Shown here in pieces: positions 1 to 9,400 of a stretch of 64,000 bases of DNA (position 1 is its first letter; each line of letters starts with the position of its first letter). The notes under the pieces were generated by a model. The model had not been told where the DNA came from. It was given only the letters and a program-made list of their open reading frames with translations, and ran no database searches. The stretch spans positions 1-64,000 of the forward strand of contig JAJZJL010000005.1 in NCBI GenBank assembly GCA_021810145.1, given 5' to 3'. The stretch comes from Planctomycetota bacterium (GTDB lineage Bacteria; Planctomycetota; Phycisphaerae; WQYP01). A program made the position numbers and the translations under genes.

Positions 1-7
1 CGGTGCG

Positions 8-73
8 AGAAAAAAACATAAACAAATACCACCCCAACCCCGGCCACCCTGTCGTTTCGGCAGGCGGGCCGGG
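8..73 (-). terminator. possible terminator of the gene ending at 88
   Basis: Read on the minus strand, a nested hairpin (outer stem CCCGGCC/GGCCGGG at 39-73, inner stem CCTG/CAGG) lies just after the stop codon at 88 and is followed by a T-rich run covering 8-30. The T-run begins about 10 bases after the stem, which is further than usual for an intrinsic terminator, so this is tentative. Confidence 0.35.
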
Positions 74-87
74 CTATTGGATCGGCC

Positions 88-1164
88 CTAAGGTGCGAAG
101 AAAAAGTGATTCGTCACGGCTGATCTGTTTTTGACTATTGGTATTGGCAGAATCGCCAGATTATTGGTTACCGCCGCGCTCTGGAATGCCGAAAGAATCC
201 ACCAGCGTTCCGTCGTATCGAGCACATTGGAAATGGGAGCCATGGTGCCAAGCATCTGTAACTTATGCAAATATGCCAAATCCTGCCGGGTGGAGAGTTT
301 GCCGGAATTAGCCAAGGCTTCATCGGCCTGCGCAGGAAAGCTCGCTGCTGCACAAGCCGTCATGGAACTCATCAGCATATGTTCCTGCGAAAGCAGAATT
401 CCTGCGTGATTTGCAGACAGGAGATCATTTTCACAGGACTCAATATCGTTGCGGTGCAGTTCCAGCATGGCGCGAACAACCAGATATTCCGAGGCCGTTT
501 GTATTTCCCCGAATATACCCCATGCCGAGCCGATTGCGTTGGCCATCGGTTCTGATCGTAAATTTCGGAGCAGCGGATTAAAAAAACGGGGGCGATAAAA
601 GGCTGCCTGTGCTATATCCAATGCACCTTCATTGACTTGCAACCATGCAGTAACCCAGGGATGGTTGTGCGCCGACCAGGGATGTATATAGAGTTTTCCG
701 GGGATATAGCGCGGCGCTGGTGATAGATGTCCGGTGTCACCGGCGGCTTGTGACACGGCTGCTGGGTCGGCATGCTTCCGAAAAGTCTGAAAATCAATAA
801 AGCGCGGGCCGGTCAGATCATGGGCTGTGATTCCCAGTGCCTTGCGCCGCATGGCACCCCACCCTGGGATGCTGGTGGTGACCATTTTCCCTTTGAATAA
901 TTTCGATTGCCAGCCGCGGAATGACCCCGGTCGAAACAGAATCAGTAGCGGCACAGCGGCGTTATTCTCTGGAGTGACGCCTTTACCGAAATGCTGGTTG
1001 AACGCCGCGACATAATCCACCAGACCGTTTTTGGTTAATGGCCCGGTGATGCGCGTGGTGGCATAACTGATGGGGATCGGCGGCTTGACGGGCGCAGCCG
1101 CAATGATGGCCAGCGACGTTAGTATCGTAAAAATACGCAACCAGATGCCGGGCCGATCGTGCAT
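88..1164 (-). CDS. conserved exported protein of unknown function
   Basis: A 358-residue protein. The ATG at 1164 is chosen because GGGAGG lies 7 bases upstream; the reading frame stays open further upstream without a ribosome site. It begins MHDRPGIWLRIFTIL and has one N-terminal hydrophobic segment (about residues 8-25), so it is probably exported or membrane-anchored. Around residue 40 it carries the phrase GLVDYVAAFNQHFGKGVTPE followed by NNAAVPLL, which I recognise as a signature of large families of uncharacterised planctomycete proteins; the rest is not recognisable. It stands alone on its strand here, with no functional hint from its neighbours. Function unknown. Confidence 0.75.
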   Translation of the reverse strand: MHDRPGIWLRIFTILTSLAIIAAAPVKPPIPISYATTRITGPLTKNGLVDYVAAFNQHFGKGVTPENNAAVPLLILFRPGSFRGWQSKLFKGKMVTTSIPGWGAMRRKALGITAHDLTGPRFIDFQTFRKHADPAAVSQAAGDTGHLSPAPRYIPGKLYIHPWSAHNHPWVTAWLQVNEGALDIAQAAFYRPRFFNPLLRNLRSEPMANAIGSAWGIFGEIQTASEYLVVRAMLELHRNDIESCENDLLSANHAGILLSQEHMLMSSMTACAAASFPAQADEALANSGKLSTRQDLAYLHKLQMLGTMAPISNVLDTTERWWILSAFQSAAVTNNLAILPIPIVKNRSAVTNHFFFAP

Positions 1165-1748
1165 ATAGTAGCCTCCCAGGAAATATAATAACCACCGCTG
1201 AGCAATAATAACATCAAGATTTATCCAGCCGGCTCCCAAGAAAGATACCGGGGGCAACGATAGAAGCGCCCGAGCGAATCAACTTTCATTTCAGGGGGGC
1301 ATCGGATGGATTCCGCCGTGCATGAACGGATCGGTACTGCATGGTGCCAACCCGGATCGGCAGGATTTTGCGGTTATGGAAATTTTTGCGTCATAGTGAG
1401 TAACGGGCAGTTCCCCGGCAATATCCTACAAAATCTCCGCGCATCACCCACTGGAAATGAATGGTTTTCACGGAAAGCGATGCGCAAAACATCGCTCACG
1501 ATCCCAAGCGTTTTGTTACGACTGGATTTATCCCCGGGGCCTCCCGCTCTCACAGGCAATTCTCAACGTGGGATTTACTTGCTCTCATTTTGCCGTTTGG
1601 ATCCCCTTAGTTGTTGACCTCCGAGTACGGCCATAAAATACCTGCTGGGCTGACGCGCTTATCCAGTCATGATCGCTTCGGCCCGAGATCATCGTGCTTT
1701 GGATTTGCAGAAACGCGCCAATTGCGACAGCAGCTTTGGGTATTGGCT
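1165..1748. other. intergenic region, no gene seen
   Basis: A gene-free stretch of about 580 bases between two divergent genes. The open frames here have no ribosome site and no recognisable protein. It presumably contains both promoters, but no convincing -35/-10 pair could be identified. Confidence 0.5.
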
Positions 1749-3230
1749 ATGGATAAAGTTTCTAGATCGCGAGTGTTGATTCTATTCGGCTTGGTGATTC
1801 TCCCGGGACTATCATCGGCCATTGCGGGCACCGGCTTAAACCGTGATTCTGCCCAAGTCCGTCTTATCCAAACGGTACGTTTGCCCAAGGACAATTCGGG
1901 CAAGGAACTGCAGCCGTGCGCACCGGCAATATGGGTGCCCCACGCTGACGGTGTACTCTTCGGCGCAAATGATCCATTGTTGCCGTCGGGCGTTAGATAC
2001 TTGTTTTTCTGGAAGCCTGGCACGCATCGGGTCAAGAAAATTCTTAATCTGGCGGTACTTGAAAAGACCTTTGGACCTCACTTCAAGCATTCGATTCATC
2101 GTGCCTCTGCTCATGGTGTTACCCCCGGTAAATCCAGTGGCTGGAAGATTGGCGGTATGTTCGTTGACGATGGTAAACTGGCGACCATATTCCAGAATAC
2201 CATCCAGCCACCGACACGACCCGCAAGTGGCCCGCAGGGAACTGCTCCAAACCCTGGTATCGGTTTACCAGGTGTCGTGATGTTACGGCCTTACTGCATA
2301 ACAGATTTTCGCGTAATGTGCTGGCACATGGCGCGCCGGCCCTTCCGGTTGTCGGATCGGCCGACAACGAGCTACTTAATTCATGTAAGATCGAGCTTGG
2401 GTGGAGAGGGTTGCCGCGTTGTGGTGCCGCCGGAGGGATCGTGGTTTGGCGTGGTACGTCCGGGCGATGTGGATACCGCCGGCTTGGGTAAGGCCGATGG
2501 CTCGTATCCCACATTGTTATTTGATCTCGCCAGTGGGCGGAAAGTAGCGCAATCCGCTGCTCCGCGGTTTCCTCCATCGGGTCCCTTTGCTTCGCCGCGT
2601 GGTGTGGAACTGGGTTGGCTCGCAACTTTAACGTTGGCGGGGGATTTTCCCGGGCCGAAAGATCGTCGTATATCCGGAGATACCACCCTGCGACTTTTAC
2701 AGGTTCCATCGCATAAGATCGGCGGCGGAGGCCTTGTTGCCGCGGGTGGACATCCGGTTCATCCAAAAGTTATTCCCATTCTCCGGGTACACATTCATGC
2801 GCACGATCCCAAGGCAATTCTCCGATGGGGTGGTGCGTTTTCTCCCAATGGACGGCGTATATTTGTGCTTGCTCAGCGCCCTTTCTTCAGTTCTCTGCAT
2901 CAGGTACACACTCAGATTATTGAATTATCTTCCTCCACCGGTCGTGTCATGCGCAGCGCCGTTCTGTCGCGGTCAGGCGCCGCAATCTGTATGACGGTCT
3001 CTCCGAACGGTCGCCTCATTGCGATTCTGCTGCTGCATGCGACGGGCTGGTTCCACATGCGCCAGGTGTTTAGTCTGCTTCTACTTGACAGTCGAACATT
3101 GCGTATCCTTACCTCCTGTCGCACGCCATTCGACTTGGGGCCATTGCGTTTTTCCCCGGACAGTACAAAACTCGCAGAAATGGGAAGATCCGCATTGTAT
3201 TTATTTCGGATCCACCAGCCGCATCCATAG
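1749..3230 (+). CDS. exported beta-propeller (WD40/TolB-like) protein
   Basis: A 493-residue protein starting MDKVSRSRVLILFG with a clear signal peptide ending near SSAIAG. The frame is open for 46 codons upstream, but only the start at 1749 places the signal peptide at the N-terminus; the ribosome site is weak. Several repeats look like propeller blades in which the phrase SPNGR or SPDST precedes a hydrophobic strand (for example FSPNGRRIFVLAQ, VSPNGRLIAILLL, FSPDSTKLAEMG), as in TolB or WD40-like proteins. Such folds usually serve as binding scaffolds. No catalytic motif is visible and no partner gene is adjacent, so the cargo or ligand is unknown. Confidence 0.7.
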   Translation: MDKVSRSRVLILFGLVILPGLSSAIAGTGLNRDSAQVRLIQTVRLPKDNSGKELQPCAPAIWVPHADGVLFGANDPLLPSGVRYLFFWKPGTHRVKKILNLAVLEKTFGPHFKHSIHRASAHGVTPGKSSGWKIGGMFVDDGKLATIFQNTIQPPTRPASGPQGTAPNPGIGLPGVVMLRPYCITDFRVMCWHMARRPFRLSDRPTTSYLIHVRSSLGGEGCRVVVPPEGSWFGVVRPGDVDTAGLGKADGSYPTLLFDLASGRKVAQSAAPRFPPSGPFASPRGVELGWLATLTLAGDFPGPKDRRISGDTTLRLLQVPSHKIGGGGLVAAGGHPVHPKVIPILRVHIHAHDPKAILRWGGAFSPNGRRIFVLAQRPFFSSLHQVHTQIIELSSSTGRVMRSAVLSRSGAAICMTVSPNGRLIAILLLHATGWFHMRQVFSLLLLDSRTLRILTSCRTPFDLGPLRFSPDSTKLAEMGRSALYLFRIHQPHP

Positions 3231-3332
3231 GTGTATCACGTTATTTCTGCGCGACCGTAGATTCAATAACGCCTCTCCCGCCTGACCGGTGTACACTATT
3301 GACGATAAAGGCCAGTGGTTGTGTTTCTGAAT

Positions 3333-4190
3333 TTATTTGCGGGCCACTCGAAACATTTGGCTTACCCACAATGGTACCTCCGTATATTCCCCGCAATCAA
3401 GCACAAACTCCTGCCCCCGTGATACAACATCCAACTCAACACTGCCATTAACCCGCCGCCAGCGCGATGACGAATGATGGTAACTCAACGGTCGGCGGCC
3501 AGACCCCGGCATAAAAAATGGGGGCAGCCGCCACGTGCTGGGGCGTCGAGCATCCGGCGATGTTAGCTGTAGCGCCGGGTTGAAGTTCGCAAACACACCA
3601 GCTCCCGGCATTCCGTGGGGCGGGTTGGGCCATTCCAAAAAACGCCGGGAAACATACAGGAAATTGTTCTTCCCAAACGCTCGGCGAAAGTGTGGGTGGT
3701 ATTCAGCCCATGGGACCTTTTCTAACGCCGCCGAATCGACTTGCATAATGTCGCCGATTTGCAGCCATCCCCAAATCACATGGCGCGGCAACGCTTCAGG
3801 GTCCCATTGGTAACCGGTACCGCTGGGAATAACTCGACGGAACAATCCAAAAAATAAAAACATATCCCCGGCGGCAAGGCCCTGATTCCTCAGATGGCCC
3901 TGTGCTGCGCCGGCCTGTCCGAAAATGGGACGCCATCGCGGATCACGCGGCAAACTGTCACGTCGCAGGTCAGGATCAAGGTGGGCATAATACGACTCAG
4001 GCACACTCTTTTGCGTAAGCTCTTCGACCAGTCGGCCGACATTTACTGTGCCGTAGCTGATTTCGGAGTATTGGATATTCGAGTGCCTGTCGGGAATAGG
4101 CAGCGAGAGCATTCCTCCATCAGGAAAAATGGGGCTTGGTGCACCCCCTGAGGCTGAATCAAATCCCTTGCGGCTGAAGATAAGCTTCAT
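3333..4190 (-). CDS. Nmad3-like nucleotide-modification-associated protein
   Basis: A 285-residue protein beginning MKLIFSRKGFDSASGGAPSP followed by IFPDGGMLSLPIPD. This matches my recollection of the Nmad3 family (nucleotide modification associated domain 3), defined by Iyer, Burroughs and Aravind in gene neighbourhoods predicted to modify DNA bases. The family's reaction is not established to my knowledge. The start codon overlaps the stop of the upstream Nmad2-like gene in an ATGA arrangement, indicating translational coupling and a shared process. Conserved-looking features are the N-terminal SRKGFDS and FPDGGMLSLPIP motifs, aromatic-rich segments in the middle, and a C-terminal VLDCGEYTEVPLWV segment. 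The length is close to what I expect for a stand-alone member. Confidence 0.75.
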   Translation of the reverse strand: MKLIFSRKGFDSASGGAPSPIFPDGGMLSLPIPDRHSNIQYSEISYGTVNVGRLVEELTQKSVPESYYAHLDPDLRRDSLPRDPRWRPIFGQAGAAQGHLRNQGLAAGDMFLFFGLFRRVIPSGTGYQWDPEALPRHVIWGWLQIGDIMQVDSAALEKVPWAEYHPHFRRAFGKNNFLYVSRRFLEWPNPPHGMPGAGVFANFNPALQLTSPDARRPSTWRLPPFFMPGSGRRPLSYHHSSSRWRRVNGSVELDVVSRGQEFVLDCGEYTEVPLWVSQMFRVARK

Positions 4191-4864
4191 GCGCAGTGAC
4201 CGCCAGAACGCTCTTTCTCATCAGGCCATTTCGTTGGATTGCCGCAGTACCCAGAGGGGGCTTTGCGTTGTAAAAAACTGATGAATTTTTTAATGTCGAT
4301 TTTATCGCGGGGGCTTTCCGTGTCTAACACTCTGTGGGCGCGCCTCACCTGCAGACGGGCCAGCAGGCCGTCGGGCAACTTTAATGCCTCAGCACCAAAA
4401 TAATAGAAGTGCCCTTTCCTGGAAATTAAGACGCCACGCTTATCCGGGTGGTCGCCCAGGTCTTTCTTTTTCGTTCTGGGATTCTCCTCCCTCCCAAACG
4501 GCTCGGGGCCCGAATGCCCGGATTGAAGCTGTTGGTACGCGCCGTTTCCCTGTGGCTTGTAGATGTTGTCTCCACACCGGCGCATGGCACGCCGCGATTT
4601 CGTTCCCGTCTTCCCATTGCAATCCGGCCTTTTCTTCGCAAATCGACGGTCATTGAAGTATGTATCAAAGGAAAGCGTTTCGGTCACCTCCATGGCATAG
4701 ATAAGTCTGTGTCCATGTTCTTTGGGGCTAAGGCCAACCACCCAATCCCCAATCTCCGCTTTCTTTCGAATCGTCGGCTTGCAGGTTGCCAGCGTGCAGT
4801 ACCCCCAGAACGGATTGGGCGCAAAGCCCGTGTCGTGCGTGACAACATAACTGTAAAGTTTCAT
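4187..4864 (-). CDS. Nmad2-like nucleotide-modification-associated protein
   Basis: A 225-residue protein starting MKLYSYVVTHDTGFAPNPFW, then GYCTLATCKPTIRKKAEIGDWVVGL. This N-terminal block is the hallmark of Nmad2 (nucleotide modification associated domain 2), often found beside Nmad3. The start at 4864 has GGAG 8 bases upstream. The HDTGFAPNPF and GDWVVG segments resemble the nucleic-acid-binding EVE/PUA-like fold, which is inference. The middle (about residues 75-145) is basic and rich in KKR and EENPRTKKK. It is the first gene of a two-gene unit with the Nmad3-like gene. No classic glycosyltransferase, dioxygenase or methyltransferase partner lies nearby, so this is a minimal Nmad2-Nmad3 module. 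Confidence 0.75.
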   Translation of the reverse strand: MKLYSYVVTHDTGFAPNPFWGYCTLATCKPTIRKKAEIGDWVVGLSPKEHGHRLIYAMEVTETLSFDTYFNDRRFAKKRPDCNGKTGTKSRRAMRRCGDNIYKPQGNGAYQQLQSGHSGPEPFGREENPRTKKKDLGDHPDKRGVLISRKGHFYYFGAEALKLPDGLLARLQVRRAHRVLDTESPRDKIDIKKFISFLQRKAPSGYCGNPTKWPDEKERSGGHCA

Positions 4865-5098
4865 AATGTACTCCAGAACTGCCAACTTCGGTTTATCCAA
4901 CAGGCACTGAATCCTACATATTGTATAATATGGGCCACCCACCAACTCCGCAACCGACGGAGCGACGAGTGCCGAGCCATGTCATCAATGGTGGGACGTG
5001 GCGAGTCGGATTGGCTTTTGGGTGGGAAGGGGTGGACCGCCCCGGCGCGCACGGGGTAAACTCTCTAAGCGGATAACGCGGATACGGGGGGGGCGCGT

Positions 5099-5124
5099 CA
5101 ACGGACAACGAGCAACGGACAACG
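5099..5124. repeat. direct repeat of CAACGGACAACG
   Basis: The 12-mer CAACGGACAACG occurs at 5099-5110 and 5113-5124. Each copy itself contains two CAACG-like words, giving a period of about 7 bases. Confidence 0.85.
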
Positions 5125-5145
5125 ATTCTCGGCGGATGGGACAGG

Positions 5146-5228
5146 TACTGAATCTACTGATTAATACTGACCAATACTGACCATTTCTGAATATACTGAC
5201 GAATACTGAATCTACTGACCAATACTGT
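5146..5228. repeat. TACTGA word array with 9-10 bp period
   Basis: TACTGA starts at 5146, 5155, 5165, 5175, 5194, 5204 and 5213, with the variants TTCTGA at 5185 and TACTGT at 5223. The steps are 9 or 10 bases throughout, close to one helical turn. The intervening bases alternate between AATC and CCAA types. There is no open frame, hairpin or spacer structure. Confidence 0.85.
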
Positions 5229-5259
5229 TCTCGTGCCGTTGTGGTGAAACCCCTATTCC

Positions 5260-5285
5260 AAATGCCAAATGCTAAATGCCAAATG
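5260..5285. repeat. AAATG heptamer array
   Basis: AAATG occurs at 5260, 5267, 5274 and 5281, an exact 7-base period with consensus AAATGCC. Confidence 0.85.
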
Positions 5286-5441
5286 TTGAGGCATGGATGC
5301 CGAAATCCCCCGGCGAGCCGGGGCAGGCCTGGCGATAGGATCGGCAGATCGGGACTCAATCTGAATCTGGGTAATCTGCGTAATCGGTGGATAACCGTGC
5401 GTTGCTGTGAGAATCAACGATTGCAGGCTTCCTGCAAGTGT

Positions 5442-6425
5442 CTAAATTGGCAGAGGCGGGGCGGCTGATTGGTCAAGGTTGCGGCATTCGGTTAAGTAAG
5501 TCTTGACGCGTTGCTGGAACTCCGCATCGGTTTGAAAGGGAATATCCGAGGCGAGAGGAATTCTCGCGGTGCTTGCGCGCAGGGAAAAAAGCTGGCCCGG
5601 GCCAGGAGGGCCGATGATCAGATCGGTTAATCCCGGCGCGGCGGAATGGCGGTATTCAACGGCCATCAAGGGACACCCTGTACCAATTAGTCCGCGCAGG
5701 GAGGCAATCCAGATTCGGGCTGAAAGCCACGGAGGATGTCCAAATATCGGGACCCGCACCGTTTCCGTACGACCATTGGCACCCTCGCGCCCGCAGCTTT
5801 GCACCGCCTTCTGCAAACTGTAGATCATGCGCGCCGTTATATCGGGGACCGTGTTTTCCGCGGCCAGAATTTGAAGCATCTGCGAACCGGTGACCAGTCG
5901 ATCCGCCTTTACGGCGCGGGGCTGCAATCTGCCGGTCAATTCGTCGAGGCTCTTTTGAGCCGTCTGCACTGCGGCCCGCACCTCCGCGGCCGATGAGGTT
6001 GCAATCACATTGTTCTGAAGCGTCAGAAGCAGCGGCCCGGTGTGTTCTGCAATATCGGGCAGCGAATACCCGCGGGCCTGAACGGCGGTAACCAGCGGAT
6101 AAAGGCTGCGGCCCTTGCCATCGCGGGATGCGGTGATGGACGCGAGAATGTAATAATCGTCCAAGCTGTAGATCAACAGATGATTAAATTCCGCCAGCCG
6201 CTCTGGCTCCGGCAGATGCGCCCAGGAACCGGAGTCAATATTTCCGCCGATGCCTTCGACATAAATCATGCGTTTGAATGTCAGCATTTCGGGAAATTGA
6301 TGCCCGGCATCATCCATGTGGTCATCCCATCCGGGGTGCTTGCCAAAAACACTGACCGCCAGGATCGGTTCCCGTGCAGGTCCAGATAGAATCCGGGCGG
6401 CGAACTTCTGAAAGAATTGACCCAA
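5442..6425 (-). CDS. tagF: T6SS-associated TagF-like protein
   Basis: A 327-residue protein beginning at a TTG codon at 6425, with AAGG about 9 bases upstream; no usable ATG lies ahead of the conserved N-terminus. Residues about 22-40 read AVSVFGKHPGWDDHMDD, the planctomycete version of the TagF N-terminal signature (FGKLPxxGDF in Proteobacteria). In Pseudomonas, TagF represses T6SS post-translationally, opposing the PpkA/Fha1 pathway. Here it is the last gene of the minus-strand arm, 39 bases after tssM. In this same locus a TagH-C-like protein and a PpkA-like pseudokinase are also present, so a version of the threonine-phosphorylation-type regulatory module may operate. The function assignment rests on the N-terminal motif and the context. 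Confidence 0.75.
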   Translation of the reverse strand: MGQFFQKFAARILSGPAREPILAVSVFGKHPGWDDHMDDAGHQFPEMLTFKRMIYVEGIGGNIDSGSWAHLPEPERLAEFNHLLIYSLDDYYILASITASRDGKGRSLYPLVTAVQARGYSLPDIAEHTGPLLLTLQNNVIATSSAAEVRAAVQTAQKSLDELTGRLQPRAVKADRLVTGSQMLQILAAENTVPDITARMIYSLQKAVQSCGREGANGRTETVRVPIFGHPPWLSARIWIASLRGLIGTGCPLMAVEYRHSAAPGLTDLIIGPPGPGQLFSLRASTARIPLASDIPFQTDAEFQQRVKTYLTECRNLDQSAAPPLPI

Positions 6426-6464
6426 GCGGACACCTTCTCCTGAAAGCCCAAGGGGCGATGGTTG

Positions 6465-9400
6465 TTATTTTTTCGCCTTCGGCCACAACGACAGCGGCGG
6501 CAACGCACGGGAGAATACCATCTCCAGTGTCATGGTACGCAGTTTCTTAAACTGATCCAGCATGTGCAGATGCACAAGCCAGGTCTTGCCGTCCCTGGTT
6601 GTGCCGTTATACCGAACCAGAAGTTTCAGTGCTGCCCAGGGGCCGGTGAAGGCCAGACTCTGCGACGGCTTGGTTCCGGCGACGGCGGGATCGGTCTCAT
6701 AGAAATTAAGCTTGAGCACCTGTCCTGATTTTGCGGGTATTGTCAGTGTTCCCAGATTATCATCCGCCAGGGAACGAAAACTTGCGGTTCCCAAGCGCTG
6801 ACCGGCCTGGTTAATGGTTAAATACGGCCAGATGATCTGGACGGTGTTATCCGACTGATCCTGTTTGATGGCTCTGGTTATCAGGAGCTTGCAGCGCAGC
6901 GGATTCTGGCCGGTAACGCCCAGAATAGCGGCGAGAATCTGGCGAATCGCCGCTACGGTCTGCCGTGAATAGCCAAAATGCCAGTACGACACATTGCCTT
7001 GAAGAATTCGAAGCTGCCGGTTGACCTGCGAGTCCGGGGTGAGAATCTCATTGCTGGAAACAACGGACTTCGGCAACGCTTCGAAATGCCTGGATAGCGC
7101 ACGGATGTCCGCGGGCGACCACTGGTGCTGGAAACGCTGATCCGCGGTTGCGGAAATAAACAAAGGAAAGAACGGTTTGGCCTGAATGCCGGCGAGAATG
7201 GCGTTCGCCTGTTGCTGGCTTTTCTGAGCCAGCGTTCTCAAGCCGGTAAGTGTCAGGGACTTGACATATTGTGATGCGAAATTCGGATTTACCGAGTTGC
7301 TGAGAATATAACGATGGTAAAGGGTGTCCGGTGTTTCAGCCAGCAGTTGATTGCGGGCGGTATCGGGATTACCGCTTAATTGCGTCCACCGATTAAGCCG
7401 ATGGCGGGTGGAGCGAGCAAAGAGCGGCACATTCAATAAACTGATCCCAGTATGGATATTTGCCTGCGCAGAGGCAACCTCCGGTGTCTGTGCCGTGGAA
7501 GTGGGAACTGCGGCCAGAGCCTTCGAAACGCGATTGCCGTAGCTTTGCAGCGCCAGAAACAGTTGATCAACCTGAACGCCCTGCAATTGCTGCAGATAGG
7601 TTTTCCAACTGTTGTTCGGGACGGCTATGGTCAATCCATCGGTCAGGGCGGAAAGCCAATACTGAAAATAGGCTCGGCGATACAGATTCCATGCGGCGGC
7701 TGAGGACTGATATTGTGCCAGCAGGGTCGTGGCTCCAAGAATATGAACGGTGCTTTGCGATGTGCCCGTCGCCTGCCGGAGCAAATGTCCAATTTCATAC
7801 CAGCCGCCCAGCAAAGTTCCGGCTCCCTGCGGGTTAAAACGCGGATCAAACGGTTTGCCTGCTCCAGAAGTAAATAAGATCATCGGTTTGCCGACGGCCG
7901 CGGCCTGCCCGGTGCTGACCTGCTGCGCCACAGCCTGTTCAATGGCTGTGGCATTGGCAAAGGAATGGGAAACGCACAGATGAATCATCGCGTTGATTCG
8001 ATATGCCTCAATCGCCTGAACCGCTTTAACGGCGGCTTGAGTGGCGGCTTGATTGTATGCGGCGGCGGCATTTGGCTCCGCGGTTTTCAAGGTGCCGGCC
8101 GTATGGTTAATAACGGACAAGGTCCGTTGCAAGCGGTGATTAAAGGCAAGTAAAAAAGCTTTGGCATCGGTCACGGATGTTATCGATGTGGGATTCGAGA
8201 TCAGATTGTCAACCGCGGCGTACATGATTTGTCGCAGGCTCACCTGTCGGTGGGCACCGGCCCGGGCCAGAAATATCTGATCCATGGCGGCAACCTGGGA
8301 CTGATCGGTCGAACCGAAAGGCGACTTCTCATCGGCGATTTCATGCAGTAATTCAGCACGCGCCGAAGCCAGCAGAGCCATGCTCTTTTTCAAAACGCCT
8401 TTGGGAACGGACGCTTTACCCAGGAGAACCGATGAAATGAAATTCCCTGCCGCGCCGGATTTGGCATTCGAGGTGTTGCCGGCGGTAATCCATGCCGTCT
8501 GCTGTTTGAGGCGATTGTAAAGTTCCTGACGATGATGCAGCAACTGCTGGGCATCGGCTAAATAAGCCCCGGCGAAAGTGGCATGGGATCCCAGCGCGGA
8601 ATAATTGAGCCTTATTTTTTGCGCCGATGCGGATAGCGCTGTCAGCAATCCGCTGACTTTTTGATAAGCCGCATTTCCCGCCCGCACATTGTTACCGGCC
8701 TGATATTCCTTAGCCCAGCGCATGAGAGCGGTTTCCGAATTCTGATAATTCTGCAATGCTGTTTTCAGAGCCAGCAGACGCTGCAAAGCCTGGTTGCCCG
8801 TTCCTACCGCACGGTTCCATCCATTAAGCACACTGGCCATGCCATGGTGTATCGCCGCCGCAAAATCCACTGATTGAATCAATTGCAGTGATTTGGGCGG
8901 CCATCGGCGGCCGGAATTGTAAAGACTGCCGAGTATGGCATTGGTGGAATCTCCCTGATAGGTTTGATACGACTTAAATTCGGTGGCAGGGAGAATATAA
9001 GCCAGCAGCGCGTCGAAATGCTTCAGGCTGGCTTTACGGCCGAGTGCCGAATCCGGTCCAATTTGATAGCTGGCTTGCGCGATAGCGAGAAATTCCAAAA
9101 GGGCGTCGGTGCGTTTATTGAGTTCCGGCAATGTCAGGGATTGATCAGAAAGCGGGGCCACGGCAAGACGCGCTTCGGCCGCACGGATGACCGGCTCAAG
9201 GACCTGTTGATCGTATATTGTCAAAAACGCCCGACGCTGTTGTGCGTTAACGGTGCCGCTAAGGAATGAAACGGGTTTGAATATCCAGGGCACGGTCAAC
9301 GGTTTGCTGACGAGTTCAAAGCCCTGTTGATAGAAATTTGCCAGCGAATGGCCCAGAATTTTATTGGTATGTCCCTGATAGACATATTGTGGCACACCGA

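Larger units (their letters stand above)
4865..5441. other. gene-free region rich in short-word repeats
   Basis: About 580 bases without a credible gene, between the Nmad pair and the T6SS locus. It is made of several blocks of short repeated words, listed separately. Near 5355-5390 there is also a string of AATCTG/TAATC words. The patchwork composition is unlike the surrounding coding DNA. Confidence 0.7.

Noticed and set aside
5146-5228. CRISPR-like array of TACTGA words
   Set aside because: The repeated unit is only about 6-10 bases, there are no unique spacers of constant length, and no cas genes are nearby.
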